64,000 nucleotides of DNA, taken from the NCBI GenBank assembly GCA_029817715.1, contig JARUPY010000090.1:2108001-2172000 (forward strand), read 5' to 3'. This DNA comes from Melastoma dodecandrum (taxonomy: Eukaryota; Streptophyta; Magnoliopsida; Myrtales; Melastomataceae). Of the stretch, positions 19,352 to 28,315 are shown in pieces; the first letter of the stretch is position 1, and each line of letters opens with the position of its first letter. The position numbers and the translations under genes were made by a program. The notes below the pieces were generated by a model that made no database searches, was not told where the DNA came from, and saw only the letters and a list, made by a program, of their open reading frames with translations.

Positions 19352-20539
19352 ATGGACCTCGTCTCGCCAAGCCTGAGTGCCCTGAAAGCCGCGCGTACAG
19401 TGCCTGTTGCGACGCGGCGTGCGCCCGTCGATCTCACGACGATCCGCGACCTCGCCGCCTTCGAGGCCTTGCGGGACGAATGGATCGCCCTGTTCGAGGC
19501 CGCCGGACTGCCGCACCAGGCCTTCCAGCGGTTCGAATGGCTGGTGATCTGGGCGCGCCTCCACGCGGGCCGGCAGAACCGCCTGGCGATCGTCACCGGG
19601 CGCATCGACGGCCGCCTCGTCGTCGCGTGGCCGCTGGTCATCCGCCGCATTTGCGGACTGCGCGTGCTGGAGGGCATGGGGCTTCCCTTCGCCCAGTACG
19701 CCGACGCGGTGGTCGCTCCCGATGTCGATCCAGCGGCCGTCGACGCGGCGATCCGCTATGCGTTGATGCTGCCGGTCGATGCTGTTGCCTTGCGCCGCGT
19801 CCGCGACGACGCCGCGCTTGCCGCGCCGCTGCGCCGTCGCGCCGTTCGTCCGTCGAACCGGCAGGAAGCGCCGATCGTCGCGTTCGCCGGGACACCCGAT
19901 GCGGCGGCCTTCGAGGCGAGGTTTTCCGGCAAGGTGCGCTCCAACCGGCGGCGGCGCCGTCGCCGGCTCGAGGAGCGCGGCGCGATCTCCTTCGTGCGCT
20001 ACGGCGCGAGCCCGGAGACCGCGGCGCTGGTCGAGACCGCGTTCGACTTCAAGCGTGAGTGGGCGCGACGCGCCGGCGTCACAGCGCCGGCCCTGCGCGA
20101 TCCCCGCTTCGAGCAGACCTTCGTCGACGCCTGCCACGCCGGCGCCGACGCGCCCGAGATGCGCCTGTCGGTCCTGCGCTGCGCCGACGACATCGCCGGC
20201 ATCGAGCTGTCGGTCGCCGGCAAGGGGATGCTCTGCGGCCACGTGCTGGCGCCGAACCCCGCCTTCGCCGAGTTCGGCGTCGGCGGCGTGCTCGCCGAGC
20301 TCACGATCGCCAGCGCGATCGAGCAGGGCTACGCGCAATTCGACCTGCTGGCGCCCGCCGACGACTACAAGCTCGAATGGACGGACACGACGATCGGCGT
20401 CGCCGACTACGTCGTCGCGCGGACGCTCGCGGGGCATGTCTACCGGCGGCTTTGGCTCAACTGGGGCCGCGAGGCGGCCAAGCGGCTCGCCGCGCGGCTG
20501 CGGCCGATCCTGGCGCGGCGGGGCGCGGACGCGGCCTGA
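19352..20539 (+). CDS. CelD/BcsL-like GNAT-fold acyltransferase
   Basis: 395 residues of the CelD/'BioF2-like' double-GNAT family. Seen: FEALRDEWIALFEAAGLPH, QRFEWLVIWARLHAG and the segment RFSGKVRSNRRRRRRRLEER (typical 'k.r.nlrr..rrle..g'). The C-terminal GNAT half has GIELSVAGKGMLCGHVLAPN, GVLAELTIASAIEQGYAQFD and LLAPADDYKLEWTDTT. Relatives act on sugars of exopolysaccharides or on peptidoglycan precursors, so an envelope-polymer acyl transfer is inferred but not shown. It lies directly behind the DUF6875 gene. Confidence 0.82.
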   Translation: MDLVSPSLSALKAARTVPVATRRAPVDLTTIRDLAAFEALRDEWIALFEAAGLPHQAFQRFEWLVIWARLHAGRQNRLAIVTGRIDGRLVVAWPLVIRRICGLRVLEGMGLPFAQYADAVVAPDVDPAAVDAAIRYALMLPVDAVALRRVRDDAALAAPLRRRAVRPSNRQEAPIVAFAGTPDAAAFEARFSGKVRSNRRRRRRRLEERGAISFVRYGASPETAALVETAFDFKREWARRAGVTAPALRDPRFEQTFVDACHAGADAPEMRLSVLRCADDIAGIELSVAGKGMLCGHVLAPNPAFAEFGVGGVLAELTIASAIEQGYAQFDLLAPADDYKLEWTDTTIGVADYVVARTLAGHVYRRLWLNWGREAAKRLAARLRPILARRGADAA

Positions 20540-20598
20540 GCGGTCTGCTTTGCCAACGCCCTGCGACCATGACATCGTCCTACCGAAGGCGGTCGACG

Positions 20599-21153
20599 AT
20601 GAGCGTGAAGCCCAGCTCCGATGAGTTCATGAGCGCCCGCGCCTTCGCGGAGTGGAGCGAGCGGCAGAACGACCGTCACGAGTTGCTCGACGGCGTCATC
20701 GTCGCGATGGCCGCGGAACGCTTGATCCACACCAAGACGAAGCTCGCTGTGGCCAATGCGCTGGCGCGGGCGATCGCAGACGCGAAGCTGCCCTGCCAGG
20801 CGTTCGTCGACGGGATGGCGGTGCGGGTCGACGACACGACCGTTTTCGAGCCGGACGCGCTGTTGAGATGCGGCGAGCCGCTGCCGGGCGACACGCTCCT
20901 GATCACCGATCCGATGGTCGTCGTCGAAGTGGTCTCGCCGTCGACACAGCGCGTCGACGCGCTGCTCAAGCTGACGCGCTACTTCCGCAATCCGGCGATC
21001 GTCCACTACCTGATCGTGATGCCCGAGCAGCGAAACGTCGTCCACCATCGGCGTGCCGCGGACGAGCGGATCGAGACGACGATCTGCTCGGCCGGCCAGC
21101 TGCGACTTGAGCCGCCGGGGATGAGCGTCGAGATCGACGCTCTCTTCCCCTGA
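20599..21153 (+). CDS. Uma2 family (DUF820) PD-(D/E)XK-fold protein
   Basis: 184 residues. The Uma2 pattern is clear: MSARAFAEWSERQNDRHELL, DGVIVAMAAERLIHTKTKLA, FEPDALLRCGEPLPGDTLLI, DPMVVVEVVSPSTQRVDALL and KLTRYFRNPAIVHYLIVMP. Catalytic-fold residues are the Asp in EPDALLR and the Glu in VVVEVVSPST. Uma2 proteins have a restriction-endonuclease-like fold, are common in cyanobacteria and scattered in alphaproteobacteria, and lack a firm biological role. An upstream ATG at 20569 would add ten residues. Confidence 0.87.
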   Translation: MSVKPSSDEFMSARAFAEWSERQNDRHELLDGVIVAMAAERLIHTKTKLAVANALARAIADAKLPCQAFVDGMAVRVDDTTVFEPDALLRCGEPLPGDTLLITDPMVVVEVVSPSTQRVDALLKLTRYFRNPAIVHYLIVMPEQRNVVHHRRAADERIETTICSAGQLRLEPPGMSVEIDALFP

Positions 21154-21160
21154 GACGCGC

Positions 21161-22258
<1,098 letters not shown>

Positions 22259-22365
22259 TCACGGGGCTGTCGTCGATCGCGCTTGCAACGCCATTGCCGT
22301 CCGCTCACGCGGTCAGCAGCTGCCGCTCGGCCTGGACCGTGGGCCGCCAACCCGGCCTGATCCAG

Positions 22366-23250
22366 CTAGGCCTCGTGCCGATGAGCCTTCTGGAAGCGCG
22401 ACCCGCTGGCCAGGGCATTCACGCGGCGCCACAGATCGATCACCCCGCTCATGCCGTCGCGACCCTTGAGGAGGATCGAGAACCGCGCGGGGTCCCGCGA
22501 GCGGCCAGCCTCGGCGAGCGCCGTCATGGTGGTCTCGAGCGCCTCGGCGATCCGCGCGGTCGCCGCGGCCGGCTTGCAGGCGGCGAGCTCGCTGCCGCTG
22601 ATCGGCTCGCCGAAGCTCATCAGCAGGTTCGGGCGGCGCTCGCTCCAAAACGCGTATTCCAGCGCGAGCGGCACGAACATCGCCCCGGGCGCGCGCCTCG
22701 CCAGGTGAGCGAGCCCCGGCCGCGGCTGGACGGGCCGCTCCCGCACGTCGCGGTAGCGCCCCTCGACCGCGATCAGCAGAAGCCCTTTCGGATTCTGCAG
22801 CACGAGCTCCGCCATCGAGAGGAAGGCGTAGGCGCCGGCATTGCTGTTGGGATGCACCGCGAAGGCGCCGAACCGCTCGAGGATGCTGTAGCGCGTGAGG
22901 TTTGGCGCATCCATCGGCGCGAAACAGAAGCGGTCGGCGAAGATCGTCGTTCCCATCCAGCCGTAGACTTCGACGTCCCACCACGACGGGTGGTTGAGGC
23001 AGAGGACGATCGGCCCGTCGATCTCGGGCAGTCGCCCGAGGAGGCGGATGCGGTGGAAGTGGGCGGACAAGTCGCGCCTGCAGAAGGCGCCGTAAAGGCG
23101 CAACAGCCGGTGAGAGCGCCGGGCGATCGATTTGCTCGCGGAAGCGAGCGCAGCCTGTCGATCAAGTTGAAACGGCGTCTTGGCGGAAGGGTTGGCTTCC
23201 AAACCGCCTATGGACTCGCGATCTCCTGACGCCAGCCCAATATCCTTCAT
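22366..23250 (-). CDS. 1-acylglycerol-3-phosphate O-acyltransferase-like (PlsC family) protein
   Basis: 294 residues from the ATG at 23250; a GTG at 23295 would add 15. The acyltransferase motifs are PIVLCLNHPSWWDVEVYGW (H-P-S-W-W-D, the HX4D catalytic box) and LLIAVEGRYRDVRERPVQPR in place of the FPEGTRS box, then MFVPLALEYAFWSERRPNLL. No strong membrane helix is seen outside the hydrophobic motif segments. It probably acylates a lipid precursor at the inner membrane. The second box is divergent, so the acceptor is uncertain. It lies between ilvC and ilvN without an obvious link to either. Confidence 0.8.
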   Translation of the reverse strand: MKDIGLASGDRESIGGLEANPSAKTPFQLDRQAALASASKSIARRSHRLLRLYGAFCRRDLSAHFHRIRLLGRLPEIDGPIVLCLNHPSWWDVEVYGWMGTTIFADRFCFAPMDAPNLTRYSILERFGAFAVHPNSNAGAYAFLSMAELVLQNPKGLLLIAVEGRYRDVRERPVQPRPGLAHLARRAPGAMFVPLALEYAFWSERRPNLLMSFGEPISGSELAACKPAAATARIAEALETTMTALAEAGRSRDPARFSILLKGRDGMSGVIDLWRRVNALASGSRFQKAHRHEA

Positions 23251-23508
23251 GCAGATCCCAAAAATCACTATGTCATAAGGATCTGCAATATCCACGAGCG
23301 GCGCAGGCGCGGCAAGTAATCACGACTTTCGTCGAGTATTTAAGACTTTGGTCGTATGAGCTTAGGCGGAGAGCTTTTCATACTAGAACTAAAATAATTG
23401 GACCAGTGCGGCGGCGCATGCGGATGGCAAAAGAAGAGTGCCCGCCACAGACACGCGACTTGTAAATGAGCAAAGAAGAGGCGCCGCGCCTGCACCGCCT
23501 CCTTGTTT

Positions 23509-24066
23509 TTACGGCATTTTCGCCGGGCCGCGCGTGATCGCGGCGACCCCTGTGCGCGACACCTCGACGAGGCCGATGGGCCGCATGAGATCGACGAAAT
23601 GATCGATCTTCGAGGCCGCGCCGGTCATCTCGAAGATGAAGCTGTCGGTCGAAGCGTCGACGACGCGGCCGCGGAACGCCTCCGCGAGACGCAGCGCCTC
23701 CTGCCGGTCCTCGCCGCGCCCGGCGACCTTGATCATCGCCAGCTCGCGCTCGACCGCATCGCCGCGCAGCGTCAGGTCGGTCACCGAATGCACCGGCACG
23801 AGCCGGTCGAGCTGCAGCGTGATCTGCTCGATGTCCTCGAGCGTGCCCGACGTGACGATCGTGATGCGCGAGAGGTGGTCGGCATGCGCCACCTCGGCGA
23901 CCGTGAGGCTCGCGATGTTGTAGCCGCGGCCCGAGTAGAGGCCGACGACGCGGGCGAGGACGCCCGGCTCGTTGTCGACGAGCACGGAGAGCGTGTGAGT
24001 GACCTGCGCGCGCTCCTTCGGCGGCGCGGTGTAGGGGGAGGGCGGCTGCAGGGTCGGGGCGTTCAT
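23509..24066 (-). CDS. ilvN: Acetolactate synthase, small (regulatory) subunit
   Basis: 185 residues. The N-terminal ACT domain reads HTLSVLVDNEPGVLARVVGL, YSGRGYNIASLTVAEVAHAD and RITIVTSGTLEDIEQITLQL. The C-terminal ALS_ss domain includes RELAMIKVAGRGEDRQEALR and TDSFIFEMTGAASKIDHFVD. It binds valine and sets feedback control of IlvB. The start MNAPTLQP at 24066 is chosen because the frame beyond it enters the palindromic repeat. The gene is often called ilvH when it follows ilvI/ilvB. It is downstream of ilvB with a 175-base palindrome-filled gap. Confidence 0.94.
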   Translation of the reverse strand: MNAPTLQPPSPYTAPPKERAQVTHTLSVLVDNEPGVLARVVGLYSGRGYNIASLTVAEVAHADHLSRITIVTSGTLEDIEQITLQLDRLVPVHSVTDLTLRGDAVERELAMIKVAGRGEDRQEALRLAEAFRGRVVDASTDSFIFEMTGAASKIDHFVDLMRPIGLVEVSRTGVAAITRGPAKMP

Positions 24067-24087
24067 GGGGTCGATGCTCAGTTGAAC

Positions 24088-24235
24088 CCTTCTCCTGCTC
24101 GCTGGAGAAGGTGGCCCGACGACGTCGGGTCGGATGAGGGGCCTCGCCGCTTGCTCTTGCGTCGGACGAGAGGCGGCGAGTCCCCTCATCCAACCCCGCT
24201 TTGCGGGGCCACCTTCTCCCGCAAGCGGGAGAAGG
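24088..24235. repeat. REP/BIME-like palindromic element between ilvB and ilvN
   Basis: Two inverted units, 24088-24141 and 24182-24235. Each has an arm CCTTCTCCCGCAAGCGGGAG (or a variant) followed by GGTGGCCC..GGG and GGATGAGGGG. Their centre (24142-24181) holds a further inverted pair CTCGCCGC / GCGGCGAG. The whole folds into nested hairpins in either transcript direction. This unit pattern is recalled as common in Hyphomicrobiales genomes. It lies inside the ilvB-ilvN unit and may affect mRNA stability or relative expression of the two. Confidence 0.85.
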
Positions 24236-24241
24236 AAAGCG

Positions 24242-26026
24242 CTACACCAGCTCGCGGCCTCTGGCGTCGATCATGGTCTCCAGCTCGAGATCGGCGTCGT
24301 CGGCGAGGATCATCTCGTTGTGCGCCTTGCCCGACGGGATCATCGGGAAGCAGTTCTCGAGCTTGTCGACGAGGCAGTCGACGATCACCGCGCCGGGATA
24401 ATCGATCATCTCCTGGATCGCCGCGTCGAGGTCGGCCGGGTCCGACACGCGGATGCCGTGCGCGCCGTAGGCCTCGGCGAGCTTCACGAAGTCGGGCAGG
24501 GAGTGCGAATAGCTCTCCGAGTAGCGCTTCTCGTGCAGCAGCTCCTGCCACTGGCGGACCATGCCGAGGTACTCGTTGTTCAGGATGAAGATCTTGACCG
24601 GCAGCCGGTACTGCGCCGCCGTCGACATCTCCTGCATGTTCATGAGGATCGAGCCCTCGCCCGCGACGTCGACGACGAGCGCGTCCGGATGCGCCATCTG
24701 CACGCCGATGGCCGCCGGCAGGCCGTAGCCCATCGTGCCGAGCCCGCCGGAGGTCATCCAGCGGTTCGGCTCGTCGAAGCCGTAGTGCTGCGCGGCCCAC
24801 ATCTGGTGCTGGCCGACCTCGGTCGTGATGTAGGTCTCGCGGCCCTTGGTCAGCTCGTAGAGGCGCTGGACCGCATGCTGCGGCTTGATCGTCGTCTTCG
24901 ACGGCTTGAAGCCGAGCGACTTGCGGCCGCGCCAGGTGTCGATGTCGCGCCACCAGGCCGCCAGAGCCGCCGCGTCGGGCTTCGCCTTGCGCGCCTTCCA
25001 GGTGTCGATCATCGCGCGCAGCGCATGCGCGCAATCGGCGATGATCGGCACGTCCGCCTTGACGATCTTGTTGATCGAGGAGGGGTCGATGTCGACGTGG
25101 ATCTTGCGCGAGCCGGGCGAGAAGGCGTCGAGCCGGCCGGTGATGCGGTCGTCGAACCGCGCGCCGATGCAGACCATCACGTCGCAATCGTGCATCGCGT
25201 GGTTGGCCTCGTAGGTGCCGTGCATGCCGAGCATGCCGAGCCAGGCCTCGCCGGTCGCCGGGTAGGCGCCGAGGCCCATCAGCGTCGAGGTGACCGGGAA
25301 GCCGGTCAGCGCGACGAACTCGCGCAGCAGGCGCGAAGCCTCGGGCCCGGCGTTGATGACGCCGCCGCCGGTATAGAAGACCGGCTTGCGGGCCGCCGCC
25401 ATCATCGCGACCGCCTGCTCGATGCGGACGGGATCGGCGTCGAGCTGCGGCTTGTAGGTCTTGTGCTCGGTCGTCACCGTGGCGTCGTAGAGGCCGCGCG
25501 CGAACTGCACGTCCTTCGGGATGTCGATCACCACGGGGCCCGGCCGGCCGTGGCTCGCGACATAGAACGCCTCGTGAAGAATGCGCGGCAAGTCCTTGAT
25601 CGAGCGGACCAAGTAGTTGTGCTTCGTACAATGGCGGGTGATGCCGACCGTGTCGCATTCTTGGAACGCGTCGGAGCCGATCAGATGCGTCGGCACCTGG
25701 CCGGTGATGCAGATCAGCGGGATCGAATCGAGCAGCGCGTCGGTCAGGCCGGTGATCGCGTTGGTCGCGCCGGGGCCGGAGGTGACGAGCAGCACGCCGA
25801 CCTTGCCCGACGAGCGGGCGTAGCCCTCGGCCGCATGCGCCGCGCCCTGCTCGTGGCGCACCAGCACGTGCTTGATGTCTTTCTGCCCGTAAAGCGAATC
25901 GTAGATCGGAAGCACCGCGCCGCCGGGGTAGCCGAAGAGGGTGGTGACGCCCTGGTCCTTCAGGGCCTGGACGACCATCTGCGCGCCGGTCATCTCGCGG
26001 GGCTTGGTGTCAGCGATCTCGGACAT
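24242..26026 (-). CDS. ilvB: Acetolactate synthase, large (catalytic) subunit
   Basis: 594 residues, ThDP- and FAD-dependent. It condenses two pyruvates, or pyruvate with 2-oxobutyrate, in the first common step of branched-chain amino-acid synthesis. Seen: FGYPGGAVLPIYDSLYG, VRHEQGAAHAAEGYARSSGK with the catalytic Glu, CITGQVPTHLIGSDAFQE, RFDDRITGRLDAFSPGSRK, VGQHQMWAAQHYGFDEPNRW, and the ThDP motif VDVAGEGSILMNMQEMST. The ATG at 26026 is preferred. The longer frame to a TTG at 26065 would run into the attenuator T-run. Regulation by the leader at 26067-26170 is strongly suggested. Confidence 0.96.
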   Translation of the reverse strand: MSEIADTKPREMTGAQMVVQALKDQGVTTLFGYPGGAVLPIYDSLYGQKDIKHVLVRHEQGAAHAAEGYARSSGKVGVLLVTSGPGATNAITGLTDALLDSIPLICITGQVPTHLIGSDAFQECDTVGITRHCTKHNYLVRSIKDLPRILHEAFYVASHGRPGPVVIDIPKDVQFARGLYDATVTTEHKTYKPQLDADPVRIEQAVAMMAAARKPVFYTGGGVINAGPEASRLLREFVALTGFPVTSTLMGLGAYPATGEAWLGMLGMHGTYEANHAMHDCDVMVCIGARFDDRITGRLDAFSPGSRKIHVDIDPSSINKIVKADVPIIADCAHALRAMIDTWKARKAKPDAAALAAWWRDIDTWRGRKSLGFKPSKTTIKPQHAVQRLYELTKGRETYITTEVGQHQMWAAQHYGFDEPNRWMTSGGLGTMGYGLPAAIGVQMAHPDALVVDVAGEGSILMNMQEMSTAAQYRLPVKIFILNNEYLGMVRQWQELLHEKRYSESYSHSLPDFVKLAEAYGAHGIRVSDPADLDAAIQEMIDYPGAVIVDCLVDKLENCFPMIPSGKAHNEMILADDADLELETMIDARGRELV

Positions 26027-26066
26027 GATTGCGATCTCGGGTTGGCGGGCTGGTTTTCCGGACAAT

Positions 26067-26087
26067 AAAAAAGGCCCCTGAGGGCCT
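26067..26087 (-). terminator. Attenuator terminator hairpin of the ilvB leader
   Basis: On the minus strand a 6-bp GC stem (AGGCCC / GGGCCT) with loop TCAG is followed by five further T residues. It lies 41 bases before the ilvB start codon and shares its left arm with the antiterminator stem. Confidence 0.9.
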
Positions 26088-26128
26088 CGGGTAAGCGCCA
26101 GTGGCGGGCGACCGAGGCCTCAGCCTCG
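26072..26128 (-). promoter_or_regulatory. Transcription attenuator with three competing stems upstream of ilvB
   Basis: Three mutually exclusive stems are visible on the minus strand. Pause stem 1:2 is CGAGGC (26128-26123) with GCCTCG (26118-26113). Antiterminator 2:3 is GGCCTCGG (26119-26112) with CCGAGGCC (26090-26083), eight perfect pairs. Terminator 3:4 is AGGCCC (26087-26082) with GGGCCT (26077-26072). The stop codon of the leader peptide sits in the loop of stem 1:2. This is the classical layout: a ribosome stalled upstream frees segment 2 for antitermination, while one at the stop codon covers it and allows termination. Confidence 0.88.
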
Positions 26129-26170
26129 TCCCGTCGGTGACGCTCGATATACGATAAGGCTCTGGGCCAT
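26120..26170 (-). CDS. ilvB leader peptide with consecutive Leu-Ile-Val codons
   Basis: A 16-codon frame, ATG at 26170 and TGA at 26122-26120, encodes MAQSLIVYRASPTGRG. The adjacent codons CTT ATC GTA (Leu, Ile, Val; 26158-26150) name exactly the three amino acids made with this enzyme, so scarcity of any charged tRNA would stall the ribosome about 22 bases before the pause stem. The ribosome-binding site is weak by eye. The frame is too short for routine gene finding. Its position ahead of the three-stem attenuator is what makes it convincing. Confidence 0.88.
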   Translation of the reverse strand: MAQSLIVYRASPTGRG

Positions 26171-26250
26171 CGGAGTCGGAAAACCTCGTGAAGGTGCTTG
26201 GCTAATCCTTTCCGGGATCGGAATCAACCGGGAATCGCGACCGCCGTGCT

Positions 26251-26979
26251 ATGGCGCTCGACATGGAATGGCGCGACGAGGGGCTCATCATCGGCGGCCG
26301 CCGCTATGGCGAGACGAGCGTCATCCTCGAGGTGATGACGCGGGCCCACGGCCGCCATCTCGGCCTGGTGCGCGGCGGCCGCAGCAAGCGGATGGCGCCG
26401 CTGCTGCAGCCCGGCAACGAGGTCGAAGTGACGTGGCGCGCCCGGCTCGACGAGCACCTCGGCACCTACGCGGTCGAAACGACCAACCAGCGCGCCGCGA
26501 CGCTGATGGCGCAGCCCGCCAGCCTGCACGGGCTCAATTTCCTGAGCGAGCTGATGCGTCTTCTCGCCGAGCGCGAGCCGAGCGAGCCGCTGTACGAGGT
26601 GGCGCTCGAGATCGTCGCGCTGCTCGAGCAGCCGCTGGCGGCGGCGCCGCGATTCGTGCTGCTCGAGGCGGCGATCCTCGCGGAAAGCGGATACGGGCTC
26701 GACCTCGACTCGTGCGCGGCGACCGGCGCGCGGGAGGAGCTGGTCTACGTCTCGCCGAAGTCGGGTCGTGCCGTGTCGCGCATCGCCGGCGCGCCCTATC
26801 ACGACAGGATGCTGGCGCTGCCTGCGTTTCTGCGCACCGGCGAGGCGGAGGCAGCCGCCGCCGATGTCGGCGCCGGCTTCCTCCTCACGGGATATTTTCT
26901 CGACCGGGACCTCTACGCCCCGCATGGCAAGACGTTGCCGGCGTCGCGCGAGGCCTTCATCGCGAGCCTCTCGCGGTGA
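26251..26979 (+). CDS. recO: DNA repair protein RecO
   Basis: 242 residues. The N-terminal OB-fold reads MEWRDEGLIIGGRRYGETSV, ILEVMTRAHGRHLGLVRGG and RMAPLLQPGNEVEVTWRARL. A helical region follows (LMRLLAEREPSEPLYEVALE). RecO acts with RecF and RecR to load RecA onto SSB-coated single-stranded DNA. The four zinc-binding cysteines of some RecO proteins are not present. An internal ATG at 26263 (MEWRDEG) is an equally good start. It is divergent from the ilvB leader and shares its promoter region. Confidence 0.92.
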   Translation: MALDMEWRDEGLIIGGRRYGETSVILEVMTRAHGRHLGLVRGGRSKRMAPLLQPGNEVEVTWRARLDEHLGTYAVETTNQRAATLMAQPASLHGLNFLSELMRLLAEREPSEPLYEVALEIVALLEQPLAAAPRFVLLEAAILAESGYGLDLDSCAATGAREELVYVSPKSGRAVSRIAGAPYHDRMLALPAFLRTGEAEAAAADVGAGFLLTGYFLDRDLYAPHGKTLPASREAFIASLSR

Positions 26980-26985
26980 GCGATC

Positions 26986-27207
26986 TCAGTAGTCGTCGCA
27001 GACGCGACGCTCGACCATGCGGCTCACGCCGTACCCCTGGTCGAGGGCGACCTGCTCGGTATGGCAGGGGTTGCGGGCGGTGCGCTCGCGCGCCTCGAGT
27101 TGCCCGGCCGACGGCATCGTCGCGAACACCGCGGCAGCAATCATCGCAAGCGCGGCAAGCCCGAAAAGCATCAGGGTCTTGTTCAGGCTCAACGTGTTCT
27201 CGGCCAC
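26986..27207 (-). CDS. Small hypothetical membrane protein, 73 aa
   Basis: MAENTLSLNKTLMLFGLAAL begins a single membrane helix (LMLFGLAALAMIAAAVFAT, about residues 12-30). A short exported or cytosolic tail follows with two cysteines (NPCHTEQVALDQGYGVSRM and VERRVCDDY). No family was recognised. The CHTEQ...RVC arrangement could form a disulfide if the tail is periplasmic. It is convergent with recO, six bases away. Codon use fits a real gene, though the short length leaves doubt. Confidence 0.6.
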   Translation of the reverse strand: MAENTLSLNKTLMLFGLAALAMIAAAVFATMPSAGQLEARERTARNPCHTEQVALDQGYGVSRMVERRVCDDY

Positions 27208-27395
27208 TTAATCTGCCCCGGTCTGTCTCGAGAGGGTTGCTCGTCCGCCGGCGCGTTTGCCGGTGCCGTCGTGTTACGTGCGTCACCGCTCCTCGCCTAG
27301 TGCGGGGCCGACACAGCGCGATCCAAAGCCGCGGCTTTTGAGTGGCAATTGGCGAACGTGATTAAGAGCTTGTTGGTGGTAACGGGAGGACGCTC

Positions 27396-28028
27396 GTGAA
27401 CGTTGCGGTCGAGGCTCCCCTGCGGCGCGCGGCGCGCTGGGTCGCGGCGCTCAGCCTCGGCTATGTCAGCATCGAGATCGCGGTCGCGCTGGCGATCGGC
27501 TCGGTCTCGCTGTTCGCCGACAGCGTCGACTTCCTGGAGGACGCGTCGATCGGCATCCTGCTGATCGTCGGGCTCGCCTGGTCGGCGCCGGCGCGGGCGC
27601 GGCTCGGCATGGCGCTCGCCGCCATCATCCTGGTGCCGGGCCTCGCCACCCTCGTCATGGCCTGGGTCCGCTGGTCGAGCGGGACGCCGCCGGCGCCGAT
27701 CGCGCTCGGACTCGCCGGGCTCGGCGCGCTGGGGGTCAACGCCACCTGCGCCTGGCTTCTCGCCGCGCAGCGCGCGGGGGGCGGCAGCCTCGTGCGCGCC
27801 GCCTTCCTCTCCGCGCGCAACGACGTGCTCGCCAACGTCGCGATCATCGCGGCCGCGCCACTCACCGCCGCGACCCGCTCGCCCTGGCCCGACCTCGTCG
27901 TGGGACTGGCCATCGCGGCCTTGAATGCAAGTGCCGCCTGGGAGGTCTTCGAGGCGGCGGGTGAGGAGGGGCGAGGCGAGGTGGCGCCGGGCGAGCGTGC
28001 GGAACCGGAGCGCTCGATGAATGTTTGA
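27396..28028 (+). CDS. CDF-like membrane protein lacking a cytoplasmic domain
   Basis: 210 residues from a GTG at 27396. About six membrane helices resemble the cation diffusion facilitator fold: ALSLGYVSIEIAVALAIGSV, SLFADSVDFLEDASIGILL and AAFLSARNDVLANVAIIAAA. In CDF transporters the corresponding helices 2 and 5 carry HxxxD/DxxxD metal sites. Here DSVDFLED and SARNDVLAN keep aspartates but lack the histidine. The usual 90-residue C-terminal metal-sensing domain is missing, replaced by a short Glu/Arg-rich tail. Transport of a divalent metal is inferred only. Confidence 0.7.
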   Translation: MNVAVEAPLRRAARWVAALSLGYVSIEIAVALAIGSVSLFADSVDFLEDASIGILLIVGLAWSAPARARLGMALAAIILVPGLATLVMAWVRWSSGTPPAPIALGLAGLGALGVNATCAWLLAAQRAGGGSLVRAAFLSARNDVLANVAIIAAAPLTAATRSPWPDLVVGLAIAALNASAAWEVFEAAGEEGRGEVAPGERAEPERSMNV

Positions 28029-28056
28029 TTAACGTCGTTCGACTGCAGGGGATGTC

Positions 28057-28302
28057 ATGAGGGTTCTGGGCGCGATCGTGTTGACGGCTGGCATGGTGAT
28101 CGCCGGCGCCGCCTATGCCGAGGACGACGCCGCCCTGGTCACTGGCCGGAGCGTGGCGGTGCAGCCCGGCACCTGCGACCGCGTCACACCGGTCTGCGCG
28201 TCGATGGGCGGCGACCGGCTGGTCCCCTACGACAACGAGTGCCATGCCCGCGCCGACGGCGCCTCCAGCGTCTCGTTCAGCGGCTGCTTCGACGAAAACT
28301 AG
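28057..28302 (+). CDS. Secreted Kazal-like small protein
   Basis: 81 residues with a clear signal peptide (MRVLGAIVLTAGMVIAGAAYA, cleavage before EDD). The mature part has four cysteines in CDRVTPVCASMGGDRLVPYD, NECHARADGASSV and FSGCF. The spacing C-x6-C-x13-C-x15-C with 'PVCAs.GG.rl..YdNeC.A...G' is that of Kazal-type protease-inhibitor domains with one disulfide fewer. Such short Kazal-like proteins occur in Hyphomicrobiales. Targets are unknown. It starts 28 bases after the CDF-like gene and may be cotranscribed. Confidence 0.72.
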   Translation: MRVLGAIVLTAGMVIAGAAYAEDDAALVTGRSVAVQPGTCDRVTPVCASMGGDRLVPYDNECHARADGASSVSFSGCFDEN

Positions 28303-28315
28303 ACGCTCAGGCGGC

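Noticed and set aside
26027..26065. Upstream extension of ilvB to a TTG at 26065
   Set aside because: It would begin directly at the attenuator T-run and adds residues not found at the start of IlvB. The ATG at 26026 fits the family better.
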